A DNA stretch of 64,000 nucleotides from Devosia indica (GTDB lineage: Bacteria; Pseudomonadota; Alphaproteobacteria; Rhizobiales; Devosiaceae). The notes beneath the pieces were generated by a model that was not told where the DNA came from, made no database searches, and worked only from the letters and a program-made list of their open reading frames with translations. The DNA lies in NCBI RefSeq assembly GCF_003056405.1, contig NZ_PYVZ01000005.1, forward strand, positions 1-64,000, written 5' to 3'. Below, one piece after another: positions 63,050-64,000 of this stretch. The position numbers were made by a program, and so were the translations under genes. Position 1 is the first letter of the stretch. Each line of letters starts with the position of its first letter.

Positions 63050-64000
63050 CGCTTTTCCCCTCCACTCGCATACGCAATTGCCGCCTGCCCCGCCGCCCGC
63101 CCGGTGGCAAAGCAGGCCGTCAGCAGATACCCGCCCGTCGGCGCTTCCCAATCCAGCATTTCACCGGCCACGAAGACACCGGGCAGCGCCTTGAGCATGA
63201 AATGCGGATCCACCCCGTCCCAGGCGATACCGCCGGCCACGGAAATCGCTTCCGCGATTGGCCGGGGTCGCTGCACTGTAAGCGGCACCGACTTGATGGC
63301 CACCGCCAGCGTATCGGTTGTCAGGGTTGCAAGGTCCGGCACGCATTCGCGCAACAGGCCCAGCTTGACCCCATCCAGCCCGGCCCCCTTGCGCAGCCTG
63401 TTAGAAAGACTGGCCTTGGCCGGCTGCCGCGCAAGATCCTGCGCCAGGCGTTCGACCGTACGGCCAGGAGCCAGATCCAGTTCGAGTTGTGCCGTCCCGT
63501 CTCGTTCCACGGCATCGCGCAGGGCGGCAGAATGGGCATAGACTAGGCTGCCTTCAATGCCCCAGCGCGTGACGACAAACTCGCCGGCAATATGACCGGC
63601 CGCACTGCTTGCCTGCACCGTCTTAACCGGCTGGCCCGCAAAGCGCTCGATCATCACCTCGGACCAGCCCATCTCGAACCCGCAATTGGCCGGACGAAAT
63701 GCGGACACCACCACGCCGCGCTGCTCCAATACCGGCACCCAGGCCGCATCCGAACCCAGCCGGGGCCAGCTCGCGCCACCGAGTGCCAGAACGGTAGCAT
63801 CAAAATCCTCCACCACCTGACCCGCCGGCGTATCGAATGTCAGACCATCGGTCGCGAACCCGGTCCAGCGGTGGCGCGTGCGGATTTCGACTCCCTGCGC
63901 CACAAGGCGGTTGAGCCAGGCGCGCAGCAGTGGCGACGCCTTCATGGCCTTGGGAAACACCCGCCCCGACGAGCCGACAAAGGTCTCGACGCCCAGTTCA
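63046..64000 (-). CDS. HI0933/BaiN-type flavoprotein, partial (TIGR03862-like)
   Basis: The frame runs from the stop at 63046 off the right edge, so about 318 C-terminal residues are visible. VLALGGASWPRLGSDAAW, VTRWGIEGSLVYAHSAALRD and the C-terminal PGVFVAGEMLDWEAPTGGYL/LTACFATGRAAGQA identify the HI0933 flavoprotein class, which binds FAD. The N-terminal nucleotide motif lies outside. Function not established. Confidence 0.88.
   Translation of the reverse strand, partial: ELGVETFVGSSGRVFPKAMKASPLLRAWLNRLVAQGVEIRTRHRWTGFATDGLTFDTPAGQVVEDFDATVLALGGASWPRLGSDAAWVPVLEQRGVVVSAFRPANCGFEMGWSEVMIERFAGQPVKTVQASSAAGHIAGEFVVTRWGIEGSLVYAHSAALRDAVERDGTAQLELDLAPGRTVERLAQDLARQPAKASLSNRLRKGAGLDGVKLGLLRECVPDLATLTTDTLAVAIKSVPLTVQRPRPIAEAISVAGGIAWDGVDPHFMLKALPGVFVAGEMLDWEAPTGGYLLTACFATGRAAGQAAIAYASGGEKR

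Overview
This window reads as chromosome of an alphaproteobacterium, most probably order Hyphomicrobiales and Devosia-like. The base composition is high in GC, reading frames are tightly packed with many ATGA overlaps, the 6S RNA lies beside the 5-formyl-THF cyclo-ligase and zapA genes, and small lineage genes such as the DUF4164 protein next to zapA are present. The family placement is inference; no 16S gene is in view.

Left end (1-7557): an accessory island abutting the 3' end of a tRNA-Arg(ACG). It starts in the tail of an IS1182-type transposase. Next come a small MscS-type channel, a short LOV photosensor protein, a CaCA-family cation/proton exchanger, the back half of a GGDEF protein broken by a second IS1182-type fragment, a 912-codon 5'-truncated P-loop-ATPase relative coupled to the first ~22 codons of a PAPS-reductase-like gene (a remnant of a phage-defence-like cassette, possibly BREX type 4), and the C-terminal part of a tyrosine recombinase. 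This end is heavily decayed.

Core block 1 (7559-16384): tRNA-Arg; a flavin disulfide-reductase-fold protein with a histidine kinase; rpmH-rnpA-yidC-engB; a class I glutamine amidotransferase; msrB; and a fasciclin protein. Core block 2 (16649-24574, minus strand) is one long chain: ruvC-ruvA-[AbrB/PIN toxin-antitoxin]-ruvB-nudix-HhH-ybgC-tolQ-tolR-tolA-tolB, ending in a strong terminator. Two tandem GGDEF genes, the YebC regulator and an AGCS symporter follow.

Core block 3 (28844-43025): a YmdB-type phosphoesterase, 5-FCL, 6S RNA, a ParDE module, zapA and DUF4164 on the minus strand. Then comes the central-carbon set tkt-gap-pgk-fba on the plus strand, interspersed with a GNAT gene, an aldo/keto reductase, a ThiE-like gene, a Sel1-repeat protein and an inositol monophosphatase. 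A MotA/ExbB-like and OmpA-domain pair follows, then pal-cpoB-tilS, an ECF sigma/anti-sigma pair, argB, a DHA2 transporter and threonine dehydratase.

Right end (54816-64000): a secreted protein, pyrimidine 5'-nucleotidase, an ABC exporter, an arsenic operon (arsR, a low-molecular-weight phosphatase type arsC, an aquaglyceroporin, a glutaredoxin-type arsC), a zinc-type ArsR/SmtB regulator with its CDF efflux pump, an SDR and a flavoprotein running off the edge.

The most unusual material is the truncated ATPase/PAPS-reductase remnant, two toxin-antitoxin pairs lodged inside housekeeping gene clusters, and a ~260-315 bp dispersed repeat present as two inverted copies (near 36.2 kb and 45.4 kb).
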